In this document: piece after piece, positions 43,636 to 55,275 of the stretch
Layout of the letters: the number at the start of each line of letters is the position of its first letter
How positions within the stretch are numbered: the stretch's first letter is position 1
From: Auricularia sp. M13
Taxonomy: Eukaryota > Basidiomycota > Agaricomycetes > Auriculariales > Auriculariaceae
Length of the DNA stretch: 64,000 nt
Reading direction: 5' to 3'
NCBI GenBank assembly: GCA_037042915.1
Contig: CM073194.1
Location: forward strand, 4,588,001-4,652,000
Translations under genes and position numbers: made by a program
Notes under the pieces: generated by a model
Databases searched by the model: none
Told to the model about the DNA's origin: nothing
Seen by the model: the letters and a program-made list of their open reading frames with translations, nothing else

Positions 43636-44384
43636 TAGTCTCGTAACCAGCCGGTCGGGCAGCGGACTTTGAAACCCGGACACGTCCGCTTGCGGACCGT
43701 CTGGGACGAACGGGCGCGGTTTAGATATGTCACAAACGCAGATACTGAGCGTGACACGGGACTTAGCCAATTCGCACCCTCTTACCTCTCAGAAACATGT
43801 TTCCACTGACCATCTCAAAAACGAAAATTGGCAGGTTCTGAAGCAAATGAGAGGCACGATTTTAGTAAAATATCTGGGATAAATCAAGCTTCCAAGAGGT
43901 CCATACAGGTCTAAAAGTGCTCAAAATTAACTTGAAAGGTGCTACAAAAATGTGTAGCGGTGGCTGCATGTGCCAGATGCGGCGGCTTGGACAGCGGCTG
44001 GAGGTCATTCAAAGTCCGCACGGAGCCATCCTCAACCAGCCGACCTGGCTTCAGTCGCACAGCTGCGAAGGAACACGATTTATCTGAGCCGTTTTCGACC
44101 CTCTGCGGCCATGATATACTTATTTGAAGCTGAAATGCTCGGTTGAAGCTCACAAAAAAATGCAATATATGACCTAGCTAATTTGTCTCATATTCGTCTA
44201 AAATTCGTTCCTGTGAGGGTGCAGAGAAAACAATTTCTGAGTGAGGCGAGGGTAAGATTCGGTGAAGTCCTGTGTCACGCTCAGTATCAGGATTTGTGAC
44301 ATATCTAAACCGCGCCCGACCGTCCCAGCCGCTATTGAGGCGAGCCCCGAGCGGACTTCGAAATAGCGGCTGGTGACGAGCCTA
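43636..44384. mobile_element. 749-bp MULE-type MITE with 9-bp target duplication
   Basis: GCCCGTCGT occurs on both sides (43627-43635 and 44385-44393). Between them the ends form long imperfect inverted repeats: TAGTCTCGTAACCAGCCG at the left against TAGGCTCGTCACCAGCCG read inward from the right, and, ~85 bp in, a ~60-bp block starting GGGCGCGGTTTAGATATGTC that matches with few changes. Nine-base duplications and TIRs over 100 bp are Mutator-like features. The AT-richer core has no transposase. It ends 198 bp before the F-box gene ATG. Confidence 0.8.
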
Positions 44385-44582
44385 GCCCGTCGTAATAAAC
44401 AGCTCAGTTGTCGCCTATGCTCGCGAGCGCCATTAGACTACGCTGCGGAGCATGACGGGGCTGAAGTACGGAACTCACAGAGTCCTTGGTGGTGCGCGTG
44501 GGCAGTTGATTGCAAGCGGGGTAAATTTAGAGCGGAGCGAACACGGTCCTTCGGAGTTCTAACTTCTGACCTCTTCACCGTT

Positions 44583-46176
44583 ATGTCTGTTGGCTCGCTG
44601 GATCCTAATGGCTACGCGACTGGCGCGCAGGCGGCCTCTGTCCTAGCCAGAGTTGAATTCAAATTTAACGATGTCGAGCTTGCTCGAAAACGACGCGCAT
44701 TTGCCAGCGAAGCCCTCCAGGCCGCAAAACAGCGCTTTCTCGAGCTCGAGGCCGCGTACAACGAAGGCAAAGCAGCCGTGAACGAGGCTGCTCATTACGA
44801 TAGACTCGCCGGCCAGCAGCTGGATGCTGCGCTAGAGCGTCTTGCGGACGTAAAGGCACCACTGCATCCGATTCGCAAAGCACCACTCGAAGTGCTCGGG
44901 ACGATCTTCGAATTCTGCTGGGAACCGCTCCCGGAATCATCTACTCTTTTGGAGAGCGCAAATAACATAAGATGCGCCAGTGGCAACCATTTCGCCTTGC
45001 AGCCGTTTGCCGTCGCTGGCGCCTGGCCAGCCTTTCCTGCCCCAAGGCATGGAGTTGCATCGAATTACGGCTAGACAGCACCAACCATCCCAACTCAAAA
45101 GCATGGCGAGCGTACATCTCGTGCTTATTGGGGCGCTCGGCTACTGTGCCGCTTCACATTCGCATTTTCCGACTTCGGGCACCCCAGCCAAGGGACACGA
45201 AGCTCATCCAACCTCTGGTCGACAACATATCTCGTTGCGATAGCCTGATGGTATCGACGCCGTCAATCAATAACCACGACGACCCGCTCGTCCCATTGCT
45301 GACAGCACGCACTCCCCTACTATCTATGCTGCACCTCATGGTCGCGACGGACACCGATTTCTTGCAACACCTAGCTATCCTCCCCTACGTGCCCAATCTG
45401 CGGCATATGCGAACGTCCTACCGTTTTCTGTGGGACAAACGTCAATGCCGGCCTTGACCTTCGCCGCACTTTGCTCGCCAATTGTCTCGGACACTGTGGA
45501 CGACGTAGGGACCATCCTGGGCATGTGTCCGAGACTCGGCGATCTCTCCCTCAGGCAACTTACACCGCTGTCGATTGCCAATGCAGCGCAAGTTACGACA
45601 AAGGTTGTGGCCAATTCTGTGCGGAATCTGCGCATTCAGCTACCAATCACTACGTCCAACGACAGTGTGTTCGGGCAGCAGTTTGCCTTCCCGCAGCTTG
45701 CCTACTTATACGTCTACGGATCAGAGCGGGGCAGCGCCGGGCGCGTGCAGCTCGTTCATTCTCTCATGCCGGCTCCGAGGCTGCTGGAGCTTGTCTTTGC
45801 CTCTATCACAGAGAACGACATCGGGTCGCTCTTGCGGGGCCTGGGATCAGCCGTGAAGCTAAACAGACTGGCATTCTCTCGAAGTAGCATCACCCGGTAT
45901 GGGCTCAGGCAGCTCTGCGATGTGCTCGGAAACCCCCGCGAGGATGGAACCTGGTCTCGCCCTGACCTCATCACGCTGAGCCTGCAGGAATGCACACTTT
46001 CTGGCGACTGCGCGCTGGAGAAAATCGTGGAGCTTGTAGAACGGCGTGAACGCGCAGCGGCAAAGACAGAGGATGCTCAGCGGCCGAAGCGCCTTCGCTC
46101 CATCGTTCTTCCTGTCGCTATGGACCCTTCTGTCAGGTCGCGCATATTAGACATGCTCAAAACATCACCGCGGTGA
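44583..46176 (+). pseudogene. F-box protein gene broken by two frame changes
   Basis: Starts at the ATG 44583 (MSVGSLDPNGYATG) with a coiled-coil (RAFASEALQAAKQRFLELEA) followed by the F-box core HPIRKAPLEVLGTIFEFCW. The continuation RLAAVCRRWRLASLSCPKAW, the standard next piece, is in a different frame; the change falls at ~44955-44975. A second frame change at ~45400-45430 separates LPYVPNLRHM from LPFSVGQTSMPALTF. From there the LRR-like remainder is open to 46176 (ends DMLKTSPR). No GT/AG intron fits either place. Intact, it would be a ~530-residue SCF adaptor of the large basidiomycete F-box family. Either a young pseudogene or two indels in the assembly. Confidence 0.7.
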
Positions 46177-46501
46177 GACTTATTCGTCATTGAATCAATG
46201 TATGTGACGGTCATTCTAGCCTCATCTATTGCATGTACTTACTCGGATGTTCGCGGATCATCGCTTCCTCGACTCTTTTCAGCCCATTGTCCATCTTCGA
46301 AGGAGACACGCCATTTTACAATCACCAGTTACATTTGTTTCTGAAGTGCGAAATGGTAAAATGCGGCAGTTCTTCGCTCGAAAGATCATTAAATGCCAGG
46401 AAAAGTAGTCCGAGACTGCCAACCGATCATCGATCATGCCACAGAGAGCATTCCAATCCCAAGACTCCTCATGAGGTCAGCCGAAATTCGAAACTAGTTC
46501 T
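46177..46501. other. Convergent spacer
   Basis: 325 bp between the F-box gene and the facing membrane-protein gene. No feature recognised beyond presumed 3' UTRs. Confidence 0.5.
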
Positions 46502-47500
46502 TCATGCCGCAAATCCCCTGCGCGCGTTGAACGTGCCGGTCCCGAGATGCATGCGGTGCATTCCTGTCCTGTGTCTGCGTATGGCAATGACACAAAGGAC
46601 AAGTAACAGTGCGCTCGCGAGGACCCCGAAGGCAATGCCGACCACTGCCACAGGATCGATCCCAGGCTGCAGTTTGGTGCGCGTTGGATCGGGTGATGGG
46701 TCCGCCGAGCGCGACGTAGTCGCATTGACGGTGGCCGAGGGTAATGAGAAGCTGGTGGTAAACGGATATGCGAAGGGTCGGTAGCTGCAGGATGTATATG
46801 TTTCAGCTCGATGCTGCGTACCCAGGGACGACCGTGATAATGCTCACAGAAAGTAATCCACGGCGACAACCCTGCTCGGCTCATTATTACTGATTATCAG
46901 GGTATGCGGTCCGTGTGGTAACACGACGCTGTACAGCATCTGATTTTCAGCGAGAACGGCGCTGTAAGAGCTCAGCTCAATTGCTGGGCGGTTGTCGACG
47001 GAAACGTTGAAGCTCCCATGGTCGTTGTTGCGGTCCGAATAATAAGCAACATACGACCCTTGAAAGCATGAGCTCACTCAGGAAGATGAAGATGATGTCA
47101 AAGTACAGTCGAAGTCAGACGCACCGGTGAAGGAGAACCTTACGATGGCGCCGTCTACATTGGCATTCGTCCTGTGATATGAAGAGCCGTGGTACCTGGG
47201 ATGTGTAGCGCTCGTCCATGCGCCTTGCGGGTCATAGGCCACTGTTCATGATATCAGCAACAGCACGAATGAACAAGATAGACATCTACCATACTCGGTG
47301 TCGTTGTCTTCCACAACGACATCTCGTGGGTCAGGGGGAGGGAACTGCTCCATGAGCTGACAGTCGGTGTGGGTCGTCTCATTTTGACCCGTGCAGCTCC
47401 TGAAGTCTGCTTGTGAGTCGGCTAGAAGCCACCGACAATTCAATGGCACCGGTTCGAGTTCAAGCAATGATGAATGATGCGCCCTCCACAGGCAGAACAT
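46502..47500 (-). CDS. Single-pass membrane protein with one galactose-binding-like domain
   Basis: Four exons: 47500-47290, 47241-47125, 47058-46848, 46784-46502 (273 aa, phases consistent). Pattern of the family: CTGQNETTHTDC, then VVVEDNDTEY, AWTSATHPRYHGSSYHRTNA, VAYYSDRNNDHGSFNVSVD, LYSVVLPHGPHTLIISN and AVDYFL. A Ser/Thr-rich stalk is followed by the TM helix VAVVGIAFGVLASALLLVLC and a short basic tail (IRRHRTGMHRMH ... RRGFAA). No signal peptide at the chosen ATG. The coding frame is open upstream to ~47554 without another ATG, so a short lost or unseen N-terminal exon is possible. A hAT-type MITE sits 73 bp upstream of the ATG. Confidence 0.75.
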
Positions 47501-47572
47501 CTCCTGCCAAACGCCAGGATGGTCCCTCGGGATTGAGATAAATCTCTGTTTCACGGGAGCATTATGGGAGCC

Positions 47573-48239
47573 TAGGGTTCTGTGTACAATGCCACGTTTT
47601 AAACACGGGTTAAAAAACAGTGTTTAAAACATTGTTTTAAAACAGACGTCCGAAAATTGGCTGTTTAAAAACAAAATACAGTTCAGTTGCAGGACCTCTG
47701 AGACATGTGTTGGAGGCATGGATTTTGTCTTTGTGCCATTTCCCGCTATATCCTAGCAGCCTCCATTGCTGGTAGCATATGAGTTAGCTGCATCTTGCAT
47801 CTCACACAGGTGATCAGTGAAAGATTCATTCAACTGCAGGAGCTGTCTCAGTGCTGCAAGTAACTAATTAGCAAGATCTCACAAGAGAACAGCATTCTTC
47901 CAGTCCCCAGACCTGAGAGTGTTGTTAAACATCTAGTATAGAAAGTGGCTCATTCTGACCTATATTCTCACAGGTAGCAGTTTACAACATGACATTGAGC
48001 ATTAAAGTTTCAAGTACCATGCATTGCCAATCATACCTGGCAGGTATCTGTGATATCCTAGGGTATGAGGAGGTATACCTGGGCAAATTTGACTGGAAGG
48101 TTGCTTTTTCTAAGCTTGTCTCGATGTTTCTAATGCATTACATAAGCTGTGTTTTAAACACTGTTTTAAACACCTGTTAAATAACGGGTTGGTTAAAAAA
48201 CATGTTGAGAATAGCTCGGGTATTTTACACAGAACCCTA
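47573..48239. mobile_element. 667-bp hAT-type MITE with 8-bp target duplication
   Basis: TGGGAGCC is duplicated at 47565-47572 and 48240-48247. The element ends are TAGGGTTCTGTGTA at the left and its near-complement TTTACACAGAACCCTA at the right. Subterminal TTTTAAACA motifs repeat several times in both orientations at each end (for example near 47613 and 48151), like hAT transposase-binding clusters. AT-rich, non-coding. Eight-base duplication plus short TIR identify it as a non-autonomous hAT relative. Confidence 0.85.
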
Positions 48240-48760
48240 TGGGAGCCCGACGATGAACTTCTGTAAAAACCGACTTGCTGTATAGACTCGCTTCACGCTT
48301 TCAAAGGGCATCATAGGTATGATATTCTTCGTTTGAGCCGCGATAGTCCTTCATAGACTCCATAGCGCTGACTTGCCGCTCCACAGACTTTGGAGACGAA
48401 GCTTAGGTCTATAGGACAGTGCAGCGCCCAGCCTTCGTGCTCTCCACTGCTTTGGGAGATCCAATCGAATAACAAGTTCTCCAATTAGCTCAAATTTATT
48501 GCAGGCAGGCCCGCCCGATTTAAAAGGAAGATGGGACGTCTCCGAATGTTTGCAAGTCCTCTCGCTCTCCCCACCAACCAGCCAGTCCGAGGCGTGCCCT
48601 CATCGCAAGTCGCGGCACCACTCGTCAGGCCTCTACGTCAAGTACGTCGTATCTTTTTATCCTGTGCCGCTGTGAACTCACCAGTCTTCGTAGATTCGAG
48701 TACAACGCCTGGTCGTAGTCCTGAGAGGCTGTAGGGTGCGTCGTCAACACTCTCAGTCAA

Positions 48761-48806
48761 CTAGAATAATTCTGTGAGGCCTACAGGCCTCACAGAATTA
48801 TTCTAG
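48761..48806. repeat. Near-perfect 46-bp palindrome
   Basis: Arms CTAGAATAATTCTGTGAGGC plus CT (22 nt) pair exactly around an AC spacer. TGAGG/CCTCA elements repeat just downstream (48807-48825). The likeliest source is the joined ends of a decayed MITE; a hairpin RNA is possible. It lies in a non-coding region downstream of a short uncertain frame at 48531-48734. Confidence 0.6.
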
Positions 48807-49104
48807 TGAGGTTTTACCCTCACATGTAGGATAGTCTCACAGAGCCTTTTATTTCATTTTACCCTGAGATAAATCTCTTCGGCGACAGCTCGGCTCGAGG
48901 CGCAGCCGGCGCTTATTGCCACAATGCGTCGCTCATGCCCGCCGCCGCATCAAGCCCACGCCCGCCGTGATGATCATGCTCCGGCACTGCCGCATCAGCG
49001 CGTGGACTCGTCTCCACCGGCGCTTAATAGGTGCTGTTGTGTTTGTAGCTCACAACTCGTAACATCTTGCGCACAAAAATAATTTCCATGCACGTACCTG
49101 ACAT

Positions 49105-49462
49105 GGCAAAGGTTCCAAGTTGGCGGTGCGGTTCAAGGCGTCGGATGGGCAGCAACTTGATCAGGTAGCGCGCCACGTCGCGACCAGCGATGTCGAGTCC
49201 ATGGGTGAGATGCGCCAGTGAGAAACTATCGAATACGGGGTATGTGCGTTACACCGTCACCAGAATCAACGACCACTCCGGTGGTCAGATTCCATAACGT
49301 CAGTGAAATGAAAGCATGGTTGGTTTAATCCGCACCTAAGCTTCTCGTTGAAGGTGTAGTCCCAGAGATGCTTCATGACCTCCCAGTTGCGCACAGTGCC
49401 GTGCTCCATTGGCTCGTGAACCGGAGGAACTTGCGGTATTCCGCCGCCTCGTCGCCGACCTC
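49105..49462 (-). pseudogene. Relic of actin-related protein 2 (Arp2)
   Basis: Reading the minus strand: [16 protein letters not shown], then in another frame [20 protein letters not shown] + NEKL, a gap, [14 protein letters not shown], and [20 protein letters not shown] + LIKLL followed by a frame-shifted NRTANLE. These are successive pieces of the Arp2 core (functional Arp2 has a GDEA block, [34 protein letters not shown] and FNRTADFE). About 70 residues between NEKL and the SGDG block are missing and the frame changes at least three times, with a stop shortly after GVTHI. It is a decayed partial duplicate; the functional Arp2 gene must be elsewhere in the genome. Confidence 0.8.
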
Positions 49463-50150
49463 AATGCTGCCCCGGGAATGCGATCTAAATATGGCATGTA
49501 TGCAACGCCACGTTCGTCGCCAGGTTTACGCGGGCGGACGCACTCGAGTTCAGCGATACAGTGGCGCTAAGCCCTTCCTTGTACGGCGACGCCGTGTATG
49601 TAGCTGCTGCAAGGAGGGAGCTATGACGCGAGTACCAGCAGTGACTGCGGAGCAGCGCTCCGAATCACGTGACAGATCCAATCACTTCGGAGACCGCGCT
49701 ATCGAGAGTTGAACTCTGCCTACTGTGATATTCATAAATTGCGGTTTATTTGGTTCAAATCGCTCAGGCGGCGAGAGACATTGCCGATTTCGGACCGCGC
49801 ATTGGCGAGGAGCGCGAGCTCGCCGAAGTGCATACCGCGCACCCCGTGACCCACCTGCATCCATAACCATTCGACAGCGGGCTCGCCAGTTATGTCTGAG
49901 CCAACTTGTGCAATATTTCAAGACGCGATCGCGTCCAATCGAGCGTTTGGGTGTTGGTCGGTACGTCAGACAGAGCAAGGTGCCTTCCCACGACCTGGGC
50001 GTGCTCGTCTGGGCCCTTGAAGTTCACATAACGTACGCTGTTGCGTTGCTAGGCATGCAAAAGGCGAAGGAGAAGAGCGGAATTTCCTCCGGCATGATGT
50101 ACAGTATTTGGCTGTCAAGTCTGAGCTCGAACTCTCTCTCTCTGTCCACC
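49463..50150. other. Intergenic, nothing recognised
   Basis: About 690 bp with no family-like frame. The last 60 bp are CT-rich (CTCTCTCTCTCTGTCCACC) directly before the ATG at 50151, a typical fungal leader. Confidence 0.45.
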
Positions 50151-50744
50151 ATGAGCCACAGCGACCTCGCGCACGTCAACGAGCCCGCGCACGTCGCTCA
50201 GAGCACGCCCGAGGTGGCGCTCCCAGCGCAGGCTCAAGCTGACGGCACACCTGTGCCCGCGAACGCGCCTCGATACGAGCCCGATACTGTCCACGCTGGC
50301 GCACCGTGCGCGACGCCCCCTGCGCCACCCAGAGGTCACCACGCTGTGCGACGAGCTCGCGCCCGTGCAGGCGAAGACGAGGCTACCACAGGCGCTCGTG
50401 CTGACGCCGACCGCTCGTCTGGCGGCGTCCGTCCTCCCCGCTCGGCACACGGTGGAAATCGCGTTATTGCCTACAATGTACGTGCGTTAGACATGGAATT
50501 TCTACGCGTTGCTCACAGTATTTAGCCCATCAGCGTCCGCATCGCGAAGCTGCTGGCATTTTGCTACCTCGGCCGCGTTGCGGTCCCCGTTCTCGACATC
50601 GCTGCCGCCTTTCTTGTCGGCTACGCCGCGTACATCGCGTTCCTCCACGTGGAAGCGCTGAACCACGCATTGCTGGCCATATCGGCGATTCTCGCTTTCA
50701 CCAGCTTTGAGCTCGAAAGAATGGCCGAGGAAGGACTCGTCTGA
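50151..50744 (+). CDS. Small protein with two C-terminal TM helices
   Basis: Three phase-0 exons: 50151-50252, 50335-50481, 50526-50744 (155 aa). MSHSDLAHVNEPAHVAQ start; second exon VTTLCDELAPVQAKTRLPQA; third exon with two hydrophobic stretches (VAVPVLDIAAAFLVGYAAYI and HALLAISAILAF) and an acidic end FELERMAEEGLV. The first intron (82 bp, GTGCCC...AGAG) has a weak acceptor but is needed to reach the protein-like frame. No family recognised. The CT-rich leader upstream fits expression. Confidence 0.5.
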
Positions 50745-51590
50745 GTTGTGTGCAATGCAAATGTCGCTCCGTTTCTTGATACTTTCCGCATATGTCCCTG
50801 CTCGTCTTATGTTTGCCTGACTGCTCAATGAATTGGGATTTTCTTGGAGTCGGTCGGTACTTACCGTCGTTATCGATGTGTCTGCCTTTCGATTTATCTT
50901 GCTCTTTGAACGGAAGCGTTATGTTGAGGGTAATGGTCACCAGCTGTTGCACGATGTACTGCTGCCTTGCTTGTATCACACGAGGAAATCAGTTGAAGAG
51001 TAGAATAATGAAACGTGAGCTCGACGTGATGAAATCTTATCTATCCGAGAACGCACCGTTCCGATATCAGACACAGCACAGATGCACGGTGTCTTCTCGT
51101 CTCGCTTCCCGCAAACCAGAGCCAATGTCTAACGAACGATTAGCGCTACATCCCACAAACTGCGGCCACGCTTCGCATTTTCCCAGCGCGCGGGCGCGAT
51201 GCGCGTATTGTCTGCCGCGTCTCCTCCACGCACCGCGTCCTCTACTAACCGCAAGTACGTCTCAGGCCGCGCGATCTCTCTGTGCCGCAAGCCGATCTGC
51301 TCGTCGCGCCGCCCGAGGCACGCCTCGAGATCGTGTGCGATCTCGTGGTGGGCGCGCACGCTGCAGCGTACCAATCTGCGCCGGCTGCGCGGCGCACATC
51401 TTGCTCGCTGATGGTTCCTTGCAACTGTGCAAGCACGCCTCTAGCCAGGCTTTTTCATCGCCGAAAGCCTTAAGCTACAGGGAAGCACTTGCCCGACTTA
51501 GAGACTGGTATTCAAATACATAGCCGCGTGGGAGAGCGAGGCAAAAGCGCGCAGGATGAAGAATCTGTAGTTCTCCCTAATCCACGTCCA
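50745..51590. other. Intergenic, weak open frames only
   Basis: 846 bp. A plus-strand frame at 51282-51473 (ADLLVAPPEARLEIVCDLVV) looks somewhat protein-like but has no start or exon chain I can defend. The KDZ stop codon bounds the stretch. Confidence 0.4.
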
Positions 51591-54500
51591 CTATATGGTG
51601 TCAAATGGAGAAACGGCGTCCGGTAGACTCATTGACTTACTGTCGTCATCGCGAGCGCTTGCTTCGCGAATATCGCTCGGCGGCAACCATCTCATGAAAT
51701 AGCGCTTGCCGTCCTCCAATTGTGCGCTGAACTGAGAGGCGCGACTTGTAATGCATTAGACTGTCTCCAATCAAGAATATATCATACTCACCGTGCGCAA
51801 TACGCATCGAAGCCCGTATTGTCACCTTGAGAGCCGCGACGAGCCATCCACGATTTCTCTTGAAAGGCGAAGAAACGCAGCGTGCGCTTCATCTCCTCAT
51901 CGAGCAAAGCGACCTCCTCAGTCCATCTAGCAACCCGGGCTGCCGCTAGATTATGTTCCACCTTTTGTACTGCGCAGCTACTCGTCAGCGCGCCGCCGAA
52001 TACAAGAGAATGGGATTCGAACCTTCGTCCGCCCACGAATCGAGCTCGCGCTCGGGTACTGCGTCGCTGTCTCCCACCTTCCCCCATATCCAAGACACTT
52101 TATTCTTGCTGTAACCCATGTGGGCGCCACGCATGTCGAGGTTCCTGACGTCGGCGTCTTCGAGCTGTCGAAGATGCGGTGCCATCTCACCGCCGCAAGA
52201 TGAGAGACGTTGAAACACAACGTTGTAGTAAGCGTGCCAATGCTTCACCGAGAAGCTCGCGCGCTCTGTCGTTTTATGGGACTTTGTTTTCTCGATGATA
52301 CCTTTTGGGCGCCGAAACTCGAGAAGCGTGCGCAATGCGATATATCTCCGCAAGGACTGCACCGCCTGGTTTGCCATGGCCTCTCGGAGTTCCTTTTCCA
52401 ATGCGAGTAGCTCCTTGAATGGATCGAGGCTTGAGACGTCGTCTTCCGATATGTACGCGCTGGGAAAACTCAGTACGATGTCCTCGGGGAGGATGTTGTT
52501 CTCCTCGTCGACGTCCTGCGCGTCTGATGATTCGCTAAGCTGGAAGAGAGTGGCAAACGTAGATCGTTGCCAACTTGTCCACGCGCGAATGCGACGCGCG
52601 AGCACATTGGCTTGGGCGGCAACTTCGTCGTTCTTAGCATCGGTTTTACTACTCTCCCTCAACAGTCGAAGGAGAACTCTGCATGGAATATTAGTCAGAT
52701 CCTACGGATAGATTATTACGAGAATATTAGAGACCCACTGCTTCTCCTCTATGTCAAGTCCCACTTTGATCAAGTCCACGACACTCTTTCCGCTGCCAAT
52801 GGCGTCGTCCAGCGAATGCACCGTCGGTCTTTCCTTCAGAGCGGTTTGAACCTGCTTCGCCGTAGGTGCTTCCCAGTATTAATCCACAAACACTACGACG
52901 ACGACGTTGTCGCTTACCTTTTTCCTTGGACACCTGGTACGGGCACGGCATGTCGGGCCGCGAACCATCGCCATGTACAATGCCTGCCGTCCACTTTTTG
53001 ACCTCGTCATCCCAAATTTCCAGGGTCTCATTATTCATGGTATCTCGCAGGTCGGAAAGGTATCGACTCTGCGCGCTGAGCTCAATTCTCGCGGCTTTCA
53101 GCTTGGCGTCGAGGTACGCGGCTGTGGGATCTACCTTGAGCTTTGTTCCTTCAAAGATGGTGTACGTACCAATATTAACCGTCTTCCGCATGTTCCAGTC
53201 GGAAAAGTGTTCGTTCATCATGTCCTCTCGAGCACCGATGCCCATCTCTTGAATGCTGGGCCCGATCTTGCCTTCCACCGCCCAAACGCGCTCGGGATTA
53301 TCGCCATCCATTTGAGCGGCACCCGGTAGTAGATGGGCGTCCCGAAGTTGCCTACAGTCGTCCTTGTGATTGAGGATGTGATACTTCCCTATGCCGGTAA
53401 TCGTCTTTGGCCACTTCGTCGCCACGTCGGGATATGCCGAAGTGATCGCAGGACTCTCGTCAATTCGCTTCTTGAAGTTCTTCCACCACTGGCAAACGAT
53501 GTCGTAGAATTGAAAGAATAGCAGAAGTTCCAGGTATCTGTAATGCGAGCTAATCACGGCGAAATCGACGTTCGCGAATCTGCATTGCATTAGAAGGTAA
53601 TATGCACATTTCCACTGGCGTACCTCTCGCCCTTCACTAAATCAGATGTTCCATTTGCTTGGAAGAAGTCGTGGCGACAGATATGAGAAACTATTCCGGA
53701 TTTAATTCCGCGATAATCGACGGCTTTGAAGTTGTTACAACCCAGAGGCTATCACAATGTTAAGCAAGCGAACGTGGACGAAGAAACAGCTTACAACGAG
53801 ATCGGACATCGTGTTTAGCATGAGCTCGCGATTCTGGAGGTAATGAACGAAGTACATCGCGTTCATCGTCATTGGCAGGTCCTCTTGGTCCATTCTCTTG
53901 TTCTTCTGTCCCAGCGTAAAATTTCCATCTCTTGTCGAGTACAACGCATCCAGAAACCTGTAGGCAAGTTAGGTTGAGAGGAGATCAATCCTGAAAAGCG
54001 TACCTCAGATGTGGCTCGCGCTCGCGCCATCCGGGCGCCATGTTGATGCCTGGCTGAGGGCACGCAGGACAGAACACAGCCATACATCCAGGTTCTAACT
54101 CCGTGCCGGGTCCCGGAACACTGAGAGCGTTGCGCTTCAAGTTTTTGAGGTAACAGTACATCCGAAAACCCATAAAGAACTCGCGCGCTCGATCCTAGTC
54201 CGCAAATGAGTTACTGTTCGAACATTGCCCGTCATCTCACCTTGACCGTCTCCACCGCCAGGTAATTCGTCTGGCGGCGGAGGAATGTGCAGTAGCCGCT
54301 TGCTGTGACCTTGGTCGTCAATGTCAACAGATGAAAACTGCGCAGCGCGGCAACAGTTATGACGCTCTTGGGCCGCTTGAAGGAGGCAGGGAACAGGCCC
54401 GCACGCCACAGCTTCATGGCCGAGTCACCAACAGCACCTGTGTCTCCGCAGCGGCATGGTAATACGTCCATCTCCCGAATACCTCCCGCGTGGACGATGG

Positions 54501-55168
54501 TCATTTTCGTTGGGACTGAGGATCCACCTGAAGGACAGGGATCGCCGTCATGCCCGATATGGATGACGAAGTCGAGCTCTGCGAGAGACACCTTTCTCAA
54601 GAAAGTACCGGTCCAGTGATGGACGTCGTGAAAAGGTGAATGCTTGTGAGCATCCCGCGTGCACTCCTTGCACAGAGGGGGAGCTTGGAAACAGTCGAAG
54701 CATTTGTACAAAGCCGAACGATCACGAGGAGCACACCCGCGGCACTGGCTTCCGAAGCGAGAGTCGAACTCGCGTTCGTACATTATCCCAAGCATTGAGG
54801 TCGCCCAGTTGTCCTTGAATTCCGTCAATACCTGTGACGGTTTCTGAGAAGCTGTTTTAGCTGTCTCGCGCGCGCCGCGAATATCTGGGACGTACCTGGG
54901 ATCGGTTGAGAGTTGGTATTTGCGGAGGATGCGTTGCGGGGGCTGCAATGGAATTCGCCTTCGTCGTAGAGGATCCTGCACGCGGGATGCTTCGAATGGG
55001 TTCGAAGGCGGTCAAAGCAGACGGTGGCGTCGCAACTGGTGCTCTTCGTTTAGTGGGAAGCTCGCTTTCACCCATCAAATCGAGACGCTGATAACCGCTG
55101 ATACCATGTCGCGGCACGCTCTTGACGGGGAGCTCGTCAATGTCGGCCTGTCGCTTTTTTTTGCTCAT
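51591..55168 (-). mobile_element. KDZ (Kyakuja-Dileera-Zisupton) DNA transposase gene with CxC2-like cysteine cluster, intact
   Basis: Ten exons: 55168-54896, 54843-54241, 54194-54004, 53957-53795, 53748-53624, 53579-52918, 52868-52739, 52678-52023, 51969-51792, 51744-51591 (1044 aa; every junction GT/AG and in phase). The N-terminal ~90 residues contain KKKRQ and are basic/Ser-rich. Residues ~125-210 are the CxC2-like cluster (QCRGCAPRD, KCFDCFQAPPLCKECTRDAH, DVHHWTG). Then CPACPQPGIN, GCNNFKAVDYRG and the catalytic core: YDIVCQWWKNFKKR with the first Asp, YHILNHKDDCRQL, LLPGAAQMDGDNPERVWA with the Glu, EMGIGAREDMMNEHFSDWN. The C terminus is coiled-coil/helical. It looks fully functional. 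I could not see terminal repeats, so the element limits are unknown. Confidence 0.88.
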
Positions 55169-55275
55169 CGTCACGGTGGTAAGTGGACAAAGGAATTGAG
55201 AACACACGAAGCGCGTTGGACCACGACCAACTATCGATTACATTGTTTAGTCGGGCCGATGCCCGGGACACGAGG

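Noticed and set aside
49740-49770. tRNA-like GGTTCAAATCG
   Set aside because: No matching A box or acceptor stem around it; similar B-box-like strings elsewhere fall inside coding exons.
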